Below, in pieces: positions 1 to 11,959 of a stretch of 64,000 bases of DNA. A program made the position numbers and the translations under genes. The DNA lies in contig NC_049992.1 in NCBI RefSeq assembly GCF_000003815.2, forward strand, positions 541,579 to 605,578, in the 5' to 3' direction. How positions within the stretch are numbered: position 1 is the first letter of the stretch; every line of letters starts with the position of its first letter. The notes under the pieces were generated by a model, which was given only the letters and a program-made list of their open reading frames with translations, was not told the DNA's origin and made no database searches. The stretch is from Branchiostoma floridae. Lineage: Eukaryota > Chordata > Leptocardii > Amphioxiformes > Branchiostomatidae.

Positions 1-1550
1 ACTCTATATCTATTTCTCAACTGTACTGTACTGTACTCACTAGACACACACACACTTTACTATACTCTCCTTCACACTACACTGTATTCTCTTCTGTACT
101 TAAATGTACTCTAGTCTACTCTACTACCTTATCTTATCTACTCATTACATTCCCTTATGAATGATTCTAATTCATTCTGTTCTTTTTCAGATAGACATTA
201 TAAATTTCTCCATCCATCCCAACAAGCAAATTTCCATTTCAAGACCAAGAAAGTGTCTTGAAGATTGAAGGAGTAGAAAGAAATCAAATCGGTGTGGCTC
301 AACCAACTGCCTTTTACGTAGGATCTAAAAATGAATGTTCCATATGCAGCAGTGTTTGCTGTACGAAGGACAGCTGGACCTTAAATGCCCTGGCTGACTG
401 TACAGTTTGACTATTGACTAAACAGTGACAGGGTAGCCACCTTTTGCCTTTTACCCACATGTAACTGGCAGGGACCGAGGCATGCGTGTTCGCTACAATC
501 TGGCCACAGTCAGGGGAAGGGAACTAGGAAGTGTGCCAAGTTGGGCTCAACTTTGGCAATAACAATGAATGAACTTCAGCTCACGACAAGAGTCCGTAAG
601 ACAGGATACTCCGTAAAGTGGTTATAGCATTTGCAGTGTGGCAAAGGTGTTTGATATCTCTTAAACTACTGATATGCCAAATGTAGACTAAGTCATCAAA
701 TGGATCTTGACTTTTGGTCCAAAGACACTTTACAGACCAAGAGTACAGACAAAAATAAGTTGTTCACGTTAAGACTCATCTCAGCAAAAAAAGCTGTTAT
801 TGAATTTGCTCAGAAATTATGTAAATGAGGCAATAATTTACATGATTTACATCTAGCAACAATGAAATTCAAAAAGTACAAAGTCTGCTTCTACCATTTG
901 CATTTCTCTGGTATGCAAAGCAAGACTTGTAGTTGGGTGTGGAGACACTGTAGACAAAACATGGGCCTTATTCCTTACATCAACGTCAGGCAAGACAAAT
1001 TCATTTTCTGGATTCTCATATATCTCAGGGTAGACGTTCAGCAAGGCAACAAGATGTATACCAAGGTGCAGACAAAATTCTCTCTGATTCTGATTGTCAT
1101 ATTAAAGTTCCAGTTTGGCTATTTTTTTCCAAGTCAGTGAACAACAAATTCCATAGCTCTGGCCTCAAATTCAAGTCAACCGCTACATTCTAACTCCAGC
1201 CCTGGCCCTTTGGAAAGAGACCTGAAGTCTACTCTATCCAGAACTTTGGTGATGAAACGAGATGTCTTAAAATCCGTTCCTTCGTAGTCAGCTTGTCTCT
1301 GATCATGATCCCAAGATCTTCTCTGCCCTCGTTAGCCGCTGCGCTCGTTAGGCGGGGTAACGATGGCAGTGGCCTTGGCGGGAGAGGATGACTGACGGCC
1401 TGGCTGACTGGGGATAATTGGTGCAGCCTGGCACCGTCACTTAAGGTCGGGCAGGGGTCGCCAGGAAGGGTCACGGGCGCCAAGAAGAAACACATCAGCA
1501 AGGAAACTTCCACACCAACTGACAAGACTTATTATGTCTAGATATTGGAT
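1..1550. other. no gene recognised; low-complexity start
   Basis: The first 170 bases are a degenerate CT/TA-rich tract built from TACTG and TACTC steps. The rest is AT-rich unique-looking sequence. Short open frames on both strands lack recognisable domains and show no convincing splice pattern. If the Ski gene extends leftward, this could be intron, but nothing seen here proves it. Confidence 0.5.
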
Positions 1551-1551
1551 T

Positions 1552-1800
1552 TAGCTTCTGACACTTTGATAGCATGGGTTCGAAGTTTGTGATACAAGAA
1601 ATAAGAATGTTGTATTTTGTTTCTAACACTTAGAGGGCAATGGTTCAAAGCTTGCACTATACAAGAAATATAAATATTGTATTTTGTTTCTAACACTTAG
1701 AAAGCAAGGGTTCAAAGTTTGTCGTACAAGAAATATAAACTTTATATTATTTCTAACACTTGCAAGGTTTCAAAGTTTGTGATACAAGAAATGTAAAATA
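1552..1800. repeat. short tandem repeat, four units of about 58-67 bp
   Basis: The phrase ACAAGAAAT recurs at 1594, 1661, 1726 and 1784. Each is followed by an AT-rich stretch, TTTCTAACACTT and a GGTTCAAAG-like segment. Units are diverged, so this is an old local tandem duplication. No coding potential is seen. Confidence 0.75.
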
Positions 1801-2309
1801 TCTATTATACTTAATTCCCACCATTTACACCGTATGAAAACAAGATTTTGTTTCAGTACAACTGACAAAGTACTGTATTGTAAAACTCACTGTCCCCAAT
1901 ATTCTGTCTCTAATATTCATCTTAGAAATACTTGTCACTAAAACATACTGTAAAGCAATGATCCTTATGTACCGTAAAAAAAGATTTTCTTTTACTAAAA
2001 TGTAAAACAGATTTTAGGCTAGATCGCCCCCCCCCCTTCTAGGCCCCCCATGTTGTCCCCCCTGCCCCCCCCCCCCTACCCTTGCGTGACAGCCCAGTCC
2101 CAATGCTAGTCAGCAGGAAGCAGTGGTCAAGGTTACAAGCCAAGCAAATCTCCAGACGTTTTAGCACATAATTTGGGCCGCAACAATGCATATTCTGGGT
2201 TCTCATAATCTGCCATTTTAGTGTAAACATTCAGGCCTCAACCATTCCCACATTTGGGGATAAACTCCAGCAAGAGACAAGGTGAAGACTTGAATATGAC
2301 TACATTCAC

Positions 2310-2550
2310 TAATCTCCAAGCAGATCCTACAGTAGCATAAGATAGTATCAAATGCTAGGATATGAGAATTCTTGTACACAACCAAAATTAAACTTACTTG
2401 CTTATGTTTCGGTGTCTATCAGACACCTTCCTCAGAGCTTCTGACTGGAGTTCTGCTTCAAATGCTGCCAGAGGAGTGAAGCCGGACTAGGAGATTGTTT
2501 GGCTACCGAAAAAGACTGCCTTTGGCCAGCCATACATACTAATTAGTCAG
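2310..2550. mobile_element. decayed MITE of the TAATCTCCAAGCAG family, interrupted
   Basis: The left end TAATCTCCAAGCAGATCC and the internal phrase GCATAAGATAGTATCAAA match the better-preserved copy at 35587-35767. Its internal text (CAGAGGAGTGAAGCCGG then TAGGAG and TTTGGCTACC) resumes at about 2467 after a 101-bp insertion. The right terminal repeat is not recognisable. See the family entries at 19384, 33560 and 62498, where 9-bp target duplications are seen. Confidence 0.6.
2357..2457 (-). mobile_element. short retroelement-like insertion with hairpin motif
   Basis: A 101-bp segment splits the surrounding MITE and is flanked by the direct repeat TCAAATGCT (2348-2356 and 2458-2466), which looks like a target-site duplication. 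It contains a small hairpin (GGTGTCT, loop ATC, AGACACC, 2411-2427). On the minus strand this is followed by GAAAC. Assignment to a retroelement rests on recall that hairpin-GAAAC motifs recur near invertebrate retroelement ends, so it is tentative. Confidence 0.45.
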
Positions 2551-3338
2551 GAACCAACAATATAAATTGGTCTGGCCCAAACCTGCCTGGCACCACAGTG
2601 ATTCCCTGATAAACTAGGATGTTCCGAGGCCAGGAAAGGGGGACAGGTTTTCTGGGTTTCCTTCATGCCTTCATACAAATATGAGAATGAATATCAACAC
2701 TAGATCTTTTACATTCACTGTAAAAAAAAAGATATAATACAAATTGCTCACAAATAAGTTCCAAACCACGTCTGAAACCTTCAATGAACCTTGCCTGTGA
2801 CAAGATTTTTTTTCTCCTAATTTTATTTTGGGTTTGTGTCAGGGGAGTGCGAGCTGATTGGCTAGACAGGCATGCCATGGCTGTTCCGGGAGGCGTTCAC
2901 CCTCCCCCCGAAGTGGGCGGCTGCCATGCTGGATTGAGAGGAGACAGCTGTGCAGCTTCTGATGCCTTTCACTTCCAGTTGGGTCCTGTTTGCGTGACCA
3001 ACGCAGACAGACCCAGCCTAACTTGAAAGGCGTTCAATAATAAGACCATAAACTTCGTAGACGACGGCAAGATAATTCTAAGAAGCTCCCCCAAGAGGTC
3101 ACTCAGGGTGAAGTGAGCAGGGATTCCTCCCGCATTCCTTAGTATGACACATGGGTTACGCATTTCCTTGCCAGACAGGGCAGTCCCGAGGTCTACACCG
3201 AATTTCTGTAGGTTGGGTTGGCTGGACAGGATGCAGACAATTATCAGACATTTCTGGTTGCGGGGAATTTTGTGGCCCGGAGTCATGTCAGGTAGACAAG
3301 TCGGGAGACACAGCATCCTTCCTGACTGGATGCCACCA

Positions 3339-4995
3339 TAATTAGCAGTTTCCGTCGGTTTCCGTTTGGTCTGCAGCCACACCAATCTGACCTATGGACT
3401 CTAACTTAGTCTAAGATTGTAAGATACAATAATGAAGAACTAGAATACAGTGAAATTGTCCAAAAAGGAGATTGATAATAACTTTGGATAATTAGCAGTT
3501 TCCGTCGGTTTCCGTTTGGTCTGAAGCCACACCAATCTGACCTATGGACTCTAACTGAGACCCCGTTCACATGGGAAAAAAGCAAGTGAGTTAAACGAGG
3601 AATCCGATTAAAATGACCAATCCAAAGCCATGTGAACAGAACTAATCCGATTGGATTGCCCATTTTGGATTGGATTGACTTGGATTGCAATCCACCTCGG
3701 GAGGTGGATTCAGCGCGCGCAATCCGATTGGCGCGCAATCCGATTGACCGAAATCGGCCATGTGAACACAATTGGATTGGATTCGGGCTTGTTTCATGGT
3801 TTTTACGTCATACATACGGGCACAGTGGACATTAGATATACAACCATACCTACAACATGGCAAAAAAAGTATGATACACGGATTAGAAAAGAAGTTTATG
3901 GGCAAGTTTGCTTGCAAAATCATCTTACCGCTATGGTTAACAACCGGACGCCGCAAGATTCGCCGGAACATGTGCACCGGTTCTTTCCAAAAATCGGCAG
4001 TGTGGCAGAAGACCAACTGGTTAATTTTGGCAATATTGCCCATGAAAATAACATGTATGGTTTCGTTTCTCTCCTGTTGTTGGAGCCAATGTCCCAACAC
4101 CACCAAAAAAGCAAATATTCTACGAGAAAAACAGTCGGAAGCGTGTCTAAACAGAAATTTCGAGCTTGGGTCACTTCACTGCATGCAAGCATGGGCGAGC
4201 AGTTTTTTTAAACGAAACACAGACTTTTATTTCAGATAAATACGTGATGAAGTCAAATGTTTTGGTAGCAGTTTGCCTTATTTATGCAACTTCTGCAACA
4301 GATACATTTTATATAGTTAAATGTAGAGTATAATCACACCGCGCGTAACATTTCCACCCCCAGTCTAATAGACTATCCCAATGACCCCGTATGACCCAGA
4401 GGCCGCCACTTTCGTCAGTGTGTGTTGCGGACCATCGACGCGTCAAAATCTGACCAAAGCCGGCCGATTTCTCAAGTTATAATCAATTATATCAATGTCG
4501 CTACATCCTTCAAAATTATGAGGTAGTCTGGCAACATTTTGGAAAAACTACGCGTGCCCGCGGTGGTCGTTGGAAACACGACGCGTGCCGCGGTAAAGAG
4601 TTTAATCCGATTGTGTGGTCGCGGTCGTAAGTTTGAGTTTAATCCGATTGTATAAAACTCATGTGAACACATTTTTTTTAATCCGATAGAAAATTTCAAT
4701 CGGATTCCTTGTTTAACTCACTTGCAATTTTTTCATGTGAACAGGGTCTTAGTCTAAGATTGTAAGATACAATAATGAAGACCTAGAAGTCAGTCAAATT
4801 GCCCAAAAAGAACACACAAGGGAATGATAACAACTTTGGATAATTAGCAGTTTCCGTTGGTTTCCGTTTGGTCTGAAGCCATGACAATCTGATCTATTCA
4901 CTCTAATTTGTAAGACAGTTTCTGTCCATTTCCATTTTGTCTAAAGACAAACCAATCTCACCTCTTGGCTCTCCGATTGTAAGAAACAATAAGAG
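3339..4995. repeat. 150-bp tandem repeat, second unit split by a transposon
   Basis: Units begin with TAATTAGCAGTTTCCGT at 3339, 3489 and 4841, and a degraded fourth unit follows from about 4917. The first unit is intact. The second matches it up to CTCTAAC (3555), is interrupted by a 1.19-kb inverted-repeat element, and resumes at 4749. The intact neighbour therefore serves as the empty-site control for the insertion. Confidence 0.85.
3559..4748. mobile_element. PIF/Harbinger-like DNA transposon, non-autonomous
   Basis: The ends form terminal inverted repeats beginning GACCCCGTTCACATG on the left and GACCCTGTTCACATG on the right (complement). Similarity continues through AAGTGAGTTAAAC and AGGAATCCGATT. 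The target duplication is TTA on the right (4749-4751) and TGA on the left (3556-3558). The intact neighbouring repeat unit has a single TTA at 3406-3408, so the left copy has one mutation. Three-bp TWA duplications are typical of PIF/Harbinger. ATCCGATTGG-type repeats crowd both ends and could be transposase-binding sites. Open frames at 3651-4211 (+) and 3642-4106 (-) show no DDE transposase or Myb-like domain I can recognise, so I call it non-autonomous. Confidence 0.8.
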
Positions 4996-5250
4996 GACCT
5001 TAGGGGACCGATAAAATCTGGTCTTTATGTACAGGTGGTCACTACAGACAGAATTCTTACTGTTTGTGTTGCACGCGGCGCAGCAGCAGCTGGTTATATT
5101 ACACTATCTACATCAATGGGAAAAATTATCTAGAGGAAATCTATCATTTTGCCATTTGGTCCTTCTGTAGAGGTTGTCACTTGTACAAGTTGCCATACAC
5201 TGTATCCTCAACAGTTGTCATGCAATAAAGTTCTTCTTCTGTACAGGTTT
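4988..5250. mobile_element. fragment of CAGTCAAACCTGT-type MITE
   Basis: The phrases GGGGACCGATAAAA, ACAGGTGGTCACTA, TGTAGAGGTTGTCACTTGTA and GTACAGGTTT echo the interior and end of the MITE seen intact at 14139-14318 and 34946-35483. The terminal repeats are too decayed to set boundaries. Confidence 0.5.
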
Positions 5251-5423
5251 AACGAAATAATGCTAAAGTGGAATAACGGCTTGAAAGCAGAGAAGATCTT
5301 TCACATTTTCCTAGTGTTTATAATATAGAAGTATTACACAAAACATATTTACTCTACATTTGCGAAACATGTACCAGCAAAAGCCTGGGAGTCATCAGGC
5401 ATTCCCACACAGCTACAGATTCA

Positions 5424-5781
5424 GGCACGATCTACACACAGTTTTTCCCGATATCGGCGAGCCTACAACCTCTCGCCGACAGCTTTTTTTCATCGTCTAT
5501 ATGGAACTACTATATCGCCATTACGATATCGGGAAAATTTCTCCCGAAAGGTCCGGACCATTCGTACGATACCTTACCGATAGCTTAGCAGGGGTCCCCG
5601 ACAGCTTCGCGCACGTGTAGATGCTTCCCGACTTCGGGAAGGCTCATTAGCATATAACGCCATTTGCAAAATCGCCCTATATTTTTATGACTGCAAGCGG
5701 CATGGGTGTCCGGCCCCCTACGTTCTAGATCCCTCCCGACATCTCCACAGATATCGGTAAAAACTGTGTGTAGATTGGGCC
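5424..5781. mobile_element. 358-bp TIR element with 3-bp TCA target duplication
   Basis: The left end GGCACGATCTACACACAG and the complement of the right end GGCCCAATCTACACACAG match, and both continue into TTTTT(C/A)CCGATATC. The trinucleotide TCA flanks both ends (5421-5423 and 5782-5784). The interior is rich in CCGATA and CCGACA motifs. A 3-bp duplication suggests a PIF/Harbinger-type MITE, although TCA is not the usual TWA. No transposase is encoded. Confidence 0.75.
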
Positions 5782-6000
5782 TCAGTCACCTCAGCTGACC
5801 TGTCTAACACATGCACAGGGGAATGCTGACACCCAGTGCAGGAATGCAGTCCAGAGCACAGACACCCCATAAATTATAACAGTCACAACAGATTGTGTCA
5901 GGAGCGATGCTACATACACACACGCATGTATGACTGCAACCACAAAAAGATACAGCCACACCCGAAACCAATGTTATATATACCACACCCAAACCAATGC

Positions 6001-6340
6001 CAGGGCTCGAAATACCACCTGCATATGCAGGTTAGTGCAGGTAAAATTGGAGCTGTGCAGGTATTTTTGGTGTCTACCTGAACCTAACCTGCACTGGTCT
6101 ACGTACTGGGTTTTACACATAAATGCCCTATGATGTAGGTGTATGTGGATTGTTATTAGCTGCATTGACTGCTACCATCTATTAAGTATAAAAGAAAAAT
6201 AGCAATGGTTCCTGAACACTTTTAGTACAATCCATACTTTTCAAATTCAGAATGGTGCAGGTAAAATTTGTCTGTTGCAGGTAAATTTCAGTGTTACCTG
6301 CACCAGTGCAGGTATGCAGAAAAAAGTATTTTGAGCCCTG
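6001..6340. mobile_element. hAT-like MITE with CAGGGCTCGAAATACC ends
   Basis: Left end CAGGGCTCGAAATACC pairs with the right end (complement CAGGGCTCAAAATAC). Multiple GTGCAGGTA motifs lie inside both ends. The pentamer AATGC flanks each side (5996-6000 and 6341-6345). CAGGG-type ends fit hAT, but hAT elements usually give 8-bp duplications, so a 5-bp duplication is short. Related copies are at 15218 (+) and 9821 (inverted). Confidence 0.7.
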
Positions 6341-6399
6341 AATGCTGAATAATAATAAAAACCTAGTCATTTTAGACTTGCACATAAGAATGTTACAGG

Positions 6400-6500
6400 T
6401 TGCCACTGCACAACAAGACCAGTCTGGGAACTGGTCTGTGTAGACAGGTCGTCAGTATAGACAGATTCTTAGGCTTGTCAATGGGGAAAAATTATGTAAG
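6400..6500. mobile_element. fragment of CAGTCAAACCTGT-type MITE
   Basis: Phrases such as TGTAGACAGGTCGTCAGTATAGACAG and AATGGGGAAAAATTATGTAA recall the MITE at 4988-5250 and 20615-20740. Terminal repeats are not intact. Confidence 0.4.
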
Positions 6501-6696
6501 AGACCATCAAAACAAACCATTGATCATAAAACATATCTGTATCTCCACTGTAACTGAAAAGCGAGGAGTTGAAGTTATTTATGAACAATAGTTTCATGTT
6601 GTATCTGTTAACTCTATTTCTTCAACATGTCTTGTTGTGACCTGTACTTAGCCCAGTGTGGCAAAAATGTGCAAGAAAGGCATTCATTCATTAAAC
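6500..6696 (+). mobile_element. non-LTR retroelement or SINE 3' end with CATT tail
   Basis: A stretch containing CTGAAAAGCGAGGAG, TTGTTGTGACCTGTACTTAG and GTGGCAAAAATGTGCA ends in a short (CATT) tail. The same order of motifs occurs on the minus strand at about 52340-52565, where the tail is a longer ATTC array. Shared sequence ending in a simple repeat at the same edge is typical of LINE or SINE 3' ends. No coding part is retained. Confidence 0.65.
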
Positions 6697-6699
6697 ATG

Positions 6700-7440
6700 T
6701 GAAGGTGGTCACCATATCTATTGCAGAGTTTGTATAACTTTGCTTGACTGGAAACTTTGATCCCTGCGGACTTGCGCTGATGCAATGACGTTGACTCTAC
6801 GGGCAATGCACCAGTCCAAGTTCTGGGCCAAAGCAATACGTTACATCGCTATAAATACACTTTAGTTTACACAGACTGATCGAAAAGTTACAACTCAAGA
6901 TAAGATTGTATGTGTGTCCTTTTAACAGTGTTTATTTCTAGCTTTACAACGTTCGATCCACGACTGTTTGGCATGATTTAACACACAACATTCTTCCGCA
7001 CAAAACAACATGTTTGAACGACATATATACACTCTAGTTTGCACAGTATTTCAAGCACACTTCAGACAGTGTACCTTAAGATAGAACCTAATGCGTATTC
7101 CATTCCGGTTCAGGATTGTTTAGCACGGTTTAACGCGCAGCATTTTTCAGAAGGCATACGTGACCAGGCATAGAACAGTGCGCAACCGCTCGACAATGAA
7201 CGACCTTGGCATGATTGACCTTGACATGATTGACGCGAACCCGCCGTGTCGTCACGTTACCAGGTTTTCTTAACGCGCCGCGGAGCAAACACTGCTGCAG
7301 GCGACAGAGCTAGTCAATGATTTACCACGAGGCACCTGCCTGGATCAAAACATGTTTGTTTACCCTGTTCTTTTTACAGTGTTTTTGGGTGTCTTTTTAA
7401 TCAGGGGCTGGATTTTTCTGGCTCCTGTCCAGAGGGGGAC
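6700..7440. other. no feature recognised
   Basis: Unique-looking sequence of moderate GC. I see no domain-bearing open frame, RNA gene or clear inverted repeat in it. Confidence 0.4.
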
Positions 7441-7443
7441 AAC

Positions 7444-7807
7444 CAGGGTTGTAGCCAGCACCCGTCCTTCAGTCCTTTGAAGGAATTTTGCAGCAGAGGA
7501 CTGAAAAAAAATTTCCCCATTCCGTCCCCTGGGACAGACAAAAATTGATATGTAAAGATATAAAAAAAACTGAAACCCATGTGTTCTTCTTCACCAAACA
7601 GATGCCATTGAACATCTACGTCTACAAGCAAAATTTGCACCTCAAAATGCAGGAAATAGTGGTTCAGAGGGTCTTGATTTAAAAAGTTTCTGGGACCCAG
7701 ACCCCCTAGAAATGATGCGCAACGTCACGCCATGCCTTCGGTGCTCGATAGGATTCCCATTCAAAATCAAGGGGACTGAAAATGATTTCAGGCTGGCTAC
7801 AACCCTG
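7444..7807. mobile_element. hAT MITE with perfect 8-bp target duplication
   Basis: The ends are CAGGGTTGTAGCCAGC and its inverted partner (right end reads GGCTGGCTACAACCCTG). The octamer GGGACAAC lies immediately outside both ends (7436-7443 and 7808-7815). CAGGG termini plus an exact 8-bp duplication are the hAT signature. The 364-bp interior has no transposase and is non-autonomous. Confidence 0.9.
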
Positions 7808-8344
7808 GGGACAACATTCCTGTGCTGGTGTAGTCACGGAAAAACCTCGGGAACGTAACGAACAAATTCTTGCGGTTTGATGGCATTTCTTTTGTGTAGA
7901 TTCTTGGTTATGCAACCACAAGAGGGTGAAAAAATCAGACAAATGTTTCAAGTCTGAATTTTTCCCAGCTTTATGTGAAGATGCAAAGTGTTCAGAAACC
8001 CCCCGCCAGAGCCCCAAGGAAGAAATGTCTTGAAAATCAACCCGCTTGAAGTAAAAGAAAATTTAAACAACATTACAGGAAACCAAATGACATTTTCACG
8101 TTGGAACCACTTCCAAATGTCCCCCAACACTAAAGCTGCTCAACCCCGCTGCATGAAACAAGACTCTTCTCTCTGTCCACCACTCCAAACTTGGACAATG
8201 GTCCTCTGGTCACTCTGGGGGCCAAAACTGGGGCAAGCTTTCGGGTGCCCCGCCCTGTCGATGACGTCACAGGTCATGTGACCAGTCTAGACCCTGTCTC
8301 TTCGGTACCCAAATCAGGTGTCTGGGCCCCTGGCTCGCTGGCCG

Positions 8345-9450
8345 AGTGTTACATCATCATCACCCTATAAGGGGCCCTGCGGAATTCCTGCACTACTCAG
8401 GGCTTGGTGCATCTTTTACTACGGCTCGTTTTGTAAGATTTTCTAGAGGAAATTTTTTTACAGGAAATTTTTACAGTACTTTTACAGAAACACAGGAATA
8501 TTTTTACTGATGACAATGATACCAATTGTTTTTGTATGGAGCGTTCCCACATCACCCTGTAAGGGGCCCTCCTGAATTCCTACACAGCCTCTCTATTCTG
8601 GGGTGGTTGGATCTTTTTACTATAGATTCTTTTGTAAGATTTTTAAGAGGAAAATAAGAAAAAACAGAAACATTTTAACTGGTAACTTGATGACAAATTG
8701 TTTTTGTGTGGAACATTATATCACCACCATGTAAGGGGCCCTCCCCAATTCCCACACTGCCTATCTATTCTGGGGTGGTTGGATCTTTTACTATGGCTCC
8801 TTTTGTGAGATTTTCAAGAGGGAAATAAGAAAAAACAGGAACATTTTAACTGGTAACTTGATGACAAATTGTTTTTGTGTGTAACATTATATCACCACCA
8901 TGTAAGGGGCCCTCCTGAATTCCCACACTGCCCATCTATTCTGGGGTGGTTGGATCTGTTACTATGGCTCCTTTTGTGAGATTTTCAAGAGGAAAATAAG
9001 AAAACAGGGACATTTTTACTGGTTACTTGATGCCCAATTGTTTTTGTGTGGAACATTTTATCATTATCATTATTATTTAAGGGGCCCTCCAGAATTCCTA
9101 TATTGCCTACCTTAGTAGTGTCTATTCAGGGCTTGGTGGATCTTTTAGTAAGTTTTACTATGGCTCTTTTTGTAAGATTTTCAAGAGGATATCGACAATA
9201 AGAAAAAAAACAGGGACATTTTTACTGGTTACTTGATGACAATACTACCAATTGTTTTTGTGTGGAGGTTTGACATCACCCTGTGAGGGGCCCACTGAAA
9301 TTCCTTCACTGCCATCTTGTCAGGGCTTGCTGGATCTTTTATGAAGACTCCTTTTGTAAGATTGTGGAGGAAATTAGTACCTGAACTATTTTGTAAATTT
9401 TGTTAATATTGTTATTTTTGGTTGGCTACTTGATGAAAATTTTACCAACT
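8345..9450. repeat. tandem array, six units of about 171-206 bp
   Basis: The core TAAGGGGCCCT recurs, with GGGG at 8371, 8563, 8735, 8906, 9081 and 9287. Each unit then has an AATTCC(T/C) step, GGTTGGATCTTTTACTATGGCTC, TTTTGTAAGATTTT, a poly-A/G tract and CAATTGTTTTTGTGTGGA. Internal units are closest to each other and edge units are more diverged, as expected from unequal exchange. Non-coding. Confidence 0.85.
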
Positions 9451-9820
9451 GTTCTTGCACAAGCAGTTGAATTACTATTTTTTTCATAACTACACCAAGG
9501 TTTCAACATTTTGGTGATTTTTTTTAGCTTTTATTTTAATACTTTAACAACTTTCGTGCTCTTTTTCACAAAAAATGGAAGACAAAACAAAATGCTTCAC
9601 ATAATACACATGTGTCAGCACTGAATACACACTTGTGTTCACACCACGACCAATTCAAACCTAGGTGAGAAACAATCCTACCAACAAGAGGACCTAACAC
9701 GTGTGAAAAACTCACAGCTCGGACAATAAGAGTGATTTATTGTATATTTTATGACTCCAAAGCAATACACATCCATCAGTCCAGTCAGTGTATAAGGACA
9801 TGCACAACATCCAGGCCAGG

Positions 9821-10015
9821 GCTTGACATACCATTTTCTGCATACCTGCACTGGTGCAGGTAACATTGAAAATTACCTGCACCAGACAAATTTTACCTGC
9901 ACCACTCTGAATTTAGAAAGTATGGATCATACTAAAATGGTTCAGGAACCATTACTATTTTTTCTTCTATACTTTATAGGTGGTAACAGTCAATGCAGAT
10001 TTGTAATCATTCTGC
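9821..10015. mobile_element. inverted partial copy of the 6001-6340 hAT-like MITE
   Basis: It begins CAGGGCTTGACATACC and continues with CTGCATACCTGCACTGG and repeated TACCTGCACCA. Then come GTATGGATCATACTAAAA and GGTTCAGGAACCATT, the reverse of the interior of the copy at 6001. The far end is not recognised. Confidence 0.65.
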
Positions 10016-10019
10016 ACAA

Positions 10020-11930
10020 AATTAAAGTCCTCGTGCATTTCAGTTTTAACCTACAGATGGACCACTAGAGTTTTGACAAGAGTAAAAAAATTGAAGAAGA
10101 AAAATATACAATCCCTATAATCTCTTAATTACCTACCGATCCTAATTTTTTCAGGACTGAAACAGAAAAACACAACATTTTTTTCCTATGCCTGTTCCTG
10201 CTACACACTAGTCTAGGTTACAGAATTTGAAAACTCCAAAGGAGCAGACGGCATGAGGGGGCTTAAGTCTCTCCCCACATCTTTCCCTTTCAGGGGAGCT
10301 ATCCACAAATATTTACTGTAAGGAAACCGAATCCGTCCATGGCAACCCAACCTCACCTGTGTGAGGCTTCAGCTTTTGTTGGAAAAACAATTCCCTGACC
10401 CAGATGCTAACCTGTTTTTGTGACCTGCAGGTCGAAATATTCAATAAAACCACCAAAAAAATTCTATCAACAAAAATCCCAACAGAAACGCTTCACTTAC
10501 TGAAGTATTTACAGATACAGAATTAGCAAAAGCCGCTACAATGGAATGCACCTGACGTAAAAAGAAAGCTTTGCTTTTTTGTCCGACTGTGTTCGTTGTG
10601 GGGTCAATAACCGGACGTTTGAGTGATTGACCCTGCTTCGGTTAAAGTAAACCCGCCTTGATGAAAAGGAGCTTGACAAGTCTTTTATGTTGACGTTTTA
10701 ACCTGCCTCTTTCTGTACATAGGAATGCATGACACAAACCACCTTTCCACCAACAGCCGAACATAGCTATGTCTTACAATTCTGATGGTAAGACATCCAG
10801 GTAAACAATATTCAAATCTCTACAGAATTACTTCTGGACGTTTCGAGTGACATCCATCACTCTTCTTCAGCGTCACTAGAATGAACCACGGCAGAAATAA
10901 TTCAATACAAGTGCAGATAACGAGCAGAACTGGTTGAACTGAAAGGACCCTGTTTCTAAATTTCTACACACAAAATCTAGGGTAACGTTTCATTTTTCAC
11001 ACCAAGAAGCCAACTCGGAAGAATGAAAATCTTAGCTACACCACTTTACAGATATACCAAGACTGTATGCACATGGCTAGACACCCTGGAAACACACAAA
11101 TACGTAACTCGTTCTGTCTACCTTTAAAAAACAGCTGTATTTGCTTTCTCTATCTATCTGATTTAGGAAACGATTAATTAACAACTCTTTGCTGGGCATT
11201 GCTGGGCATTGTATAAGAGAGTTCTGTTTTGTGTGTAGTTGCTAAATATAGCTTTCACTACCCTGGATGTACAACATGTATGAGGTACTTATGTAATATT
11301 TCGTATCACCTTTTACTTATCCATCATTGCACTACAAAAGAATTGTTTTGTTTCAACACTTTTAGACAATATCACCAACCAAAAAACAGTCCCTTTCTCT
11401 TCAACTTTTGCATACATGGTACAGTACTGTGAAGCCAAGAGAGTTCAGCATTTTTGCTTGGTTGCAGTATTTTCTTGGTAAAAAGTGTATCTTGTTGTTT
11501 GAGTGGTCATATGCCAGCTACATGTAAAAGGATGACACTGCTAATAACTTTTACAAAAGATGAACCAAAATCTGCCTCTTTTTCCTTCATATTTTGCATA
11601 TAATAAGAAGTTTATTGCAAGTTCTTACCCAAGGGCTAATTGGAAGTGACAAAAAATGTTAAACAGTACAGTAAGCGACTACTCTAAAGTCTAGCACTAA
11701 ACTGTAACTTATTGGGTTTGACTTCTTTTTCAGTTAACACACAGTAAGGTCCAGGAGAACCTACTATTGTTATCCCAGGTGTAGTGTTGTGGCGTGCGGT
11801 CGAGCGAGAGAGCTCTTGTTGTTGAATGGTCTGTTGCCTCCCTATATCCGGTGGATCTCGTCCGCACACAAAAGAGAAAGGATTCATTTGCATCTCAAAG
11901 AAAGTGGTGTCTAGAACCGCTGGGAGTAAA
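10020..11930. other. no gene recognised; one hairpin motif
   Basis: Mostly unique-looking AT-rich DNA. At about 10838-10885 the minus strand carries a small hairpin (GAGTGA, loop, TCACTC) followed by CGAAACGTCC, of the same general kind as the motifs at 2411 and 34443. No protein-coding or RNA gene is supported. Confidence 0.4.
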
Positions 11931-11959
11931 CCCAGCGCCAACCCCTTACCAACCACTCA

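Noticed and set aside
2401-2457. Minus-strand CTGAGGA-hairpin-GAAAC resembling a hammerhead ribozyme core
   Set aside because: An extra A disturbs the base of stem II and I could not pair flanks into stems I and III.
2784-3026. Plus-strand frame with a hydrophobic, signal-peptide-like start (MNLACDKIFFLLILFWVC)
   Set aside because: No recognisable mature domain, and the frame runs into the 150-bp repeat region. AT-rich DNA often yields such hydrophobic starts by chance.
3642-4211. Overlapping frames of 154-186 residues inside the Harbinger-like element
   Set aside because: Neither strand shows a DDE nuclease or Myb/SANT pattern, and several frames overlap. They are more likely chance frames in a non-autonomous element.
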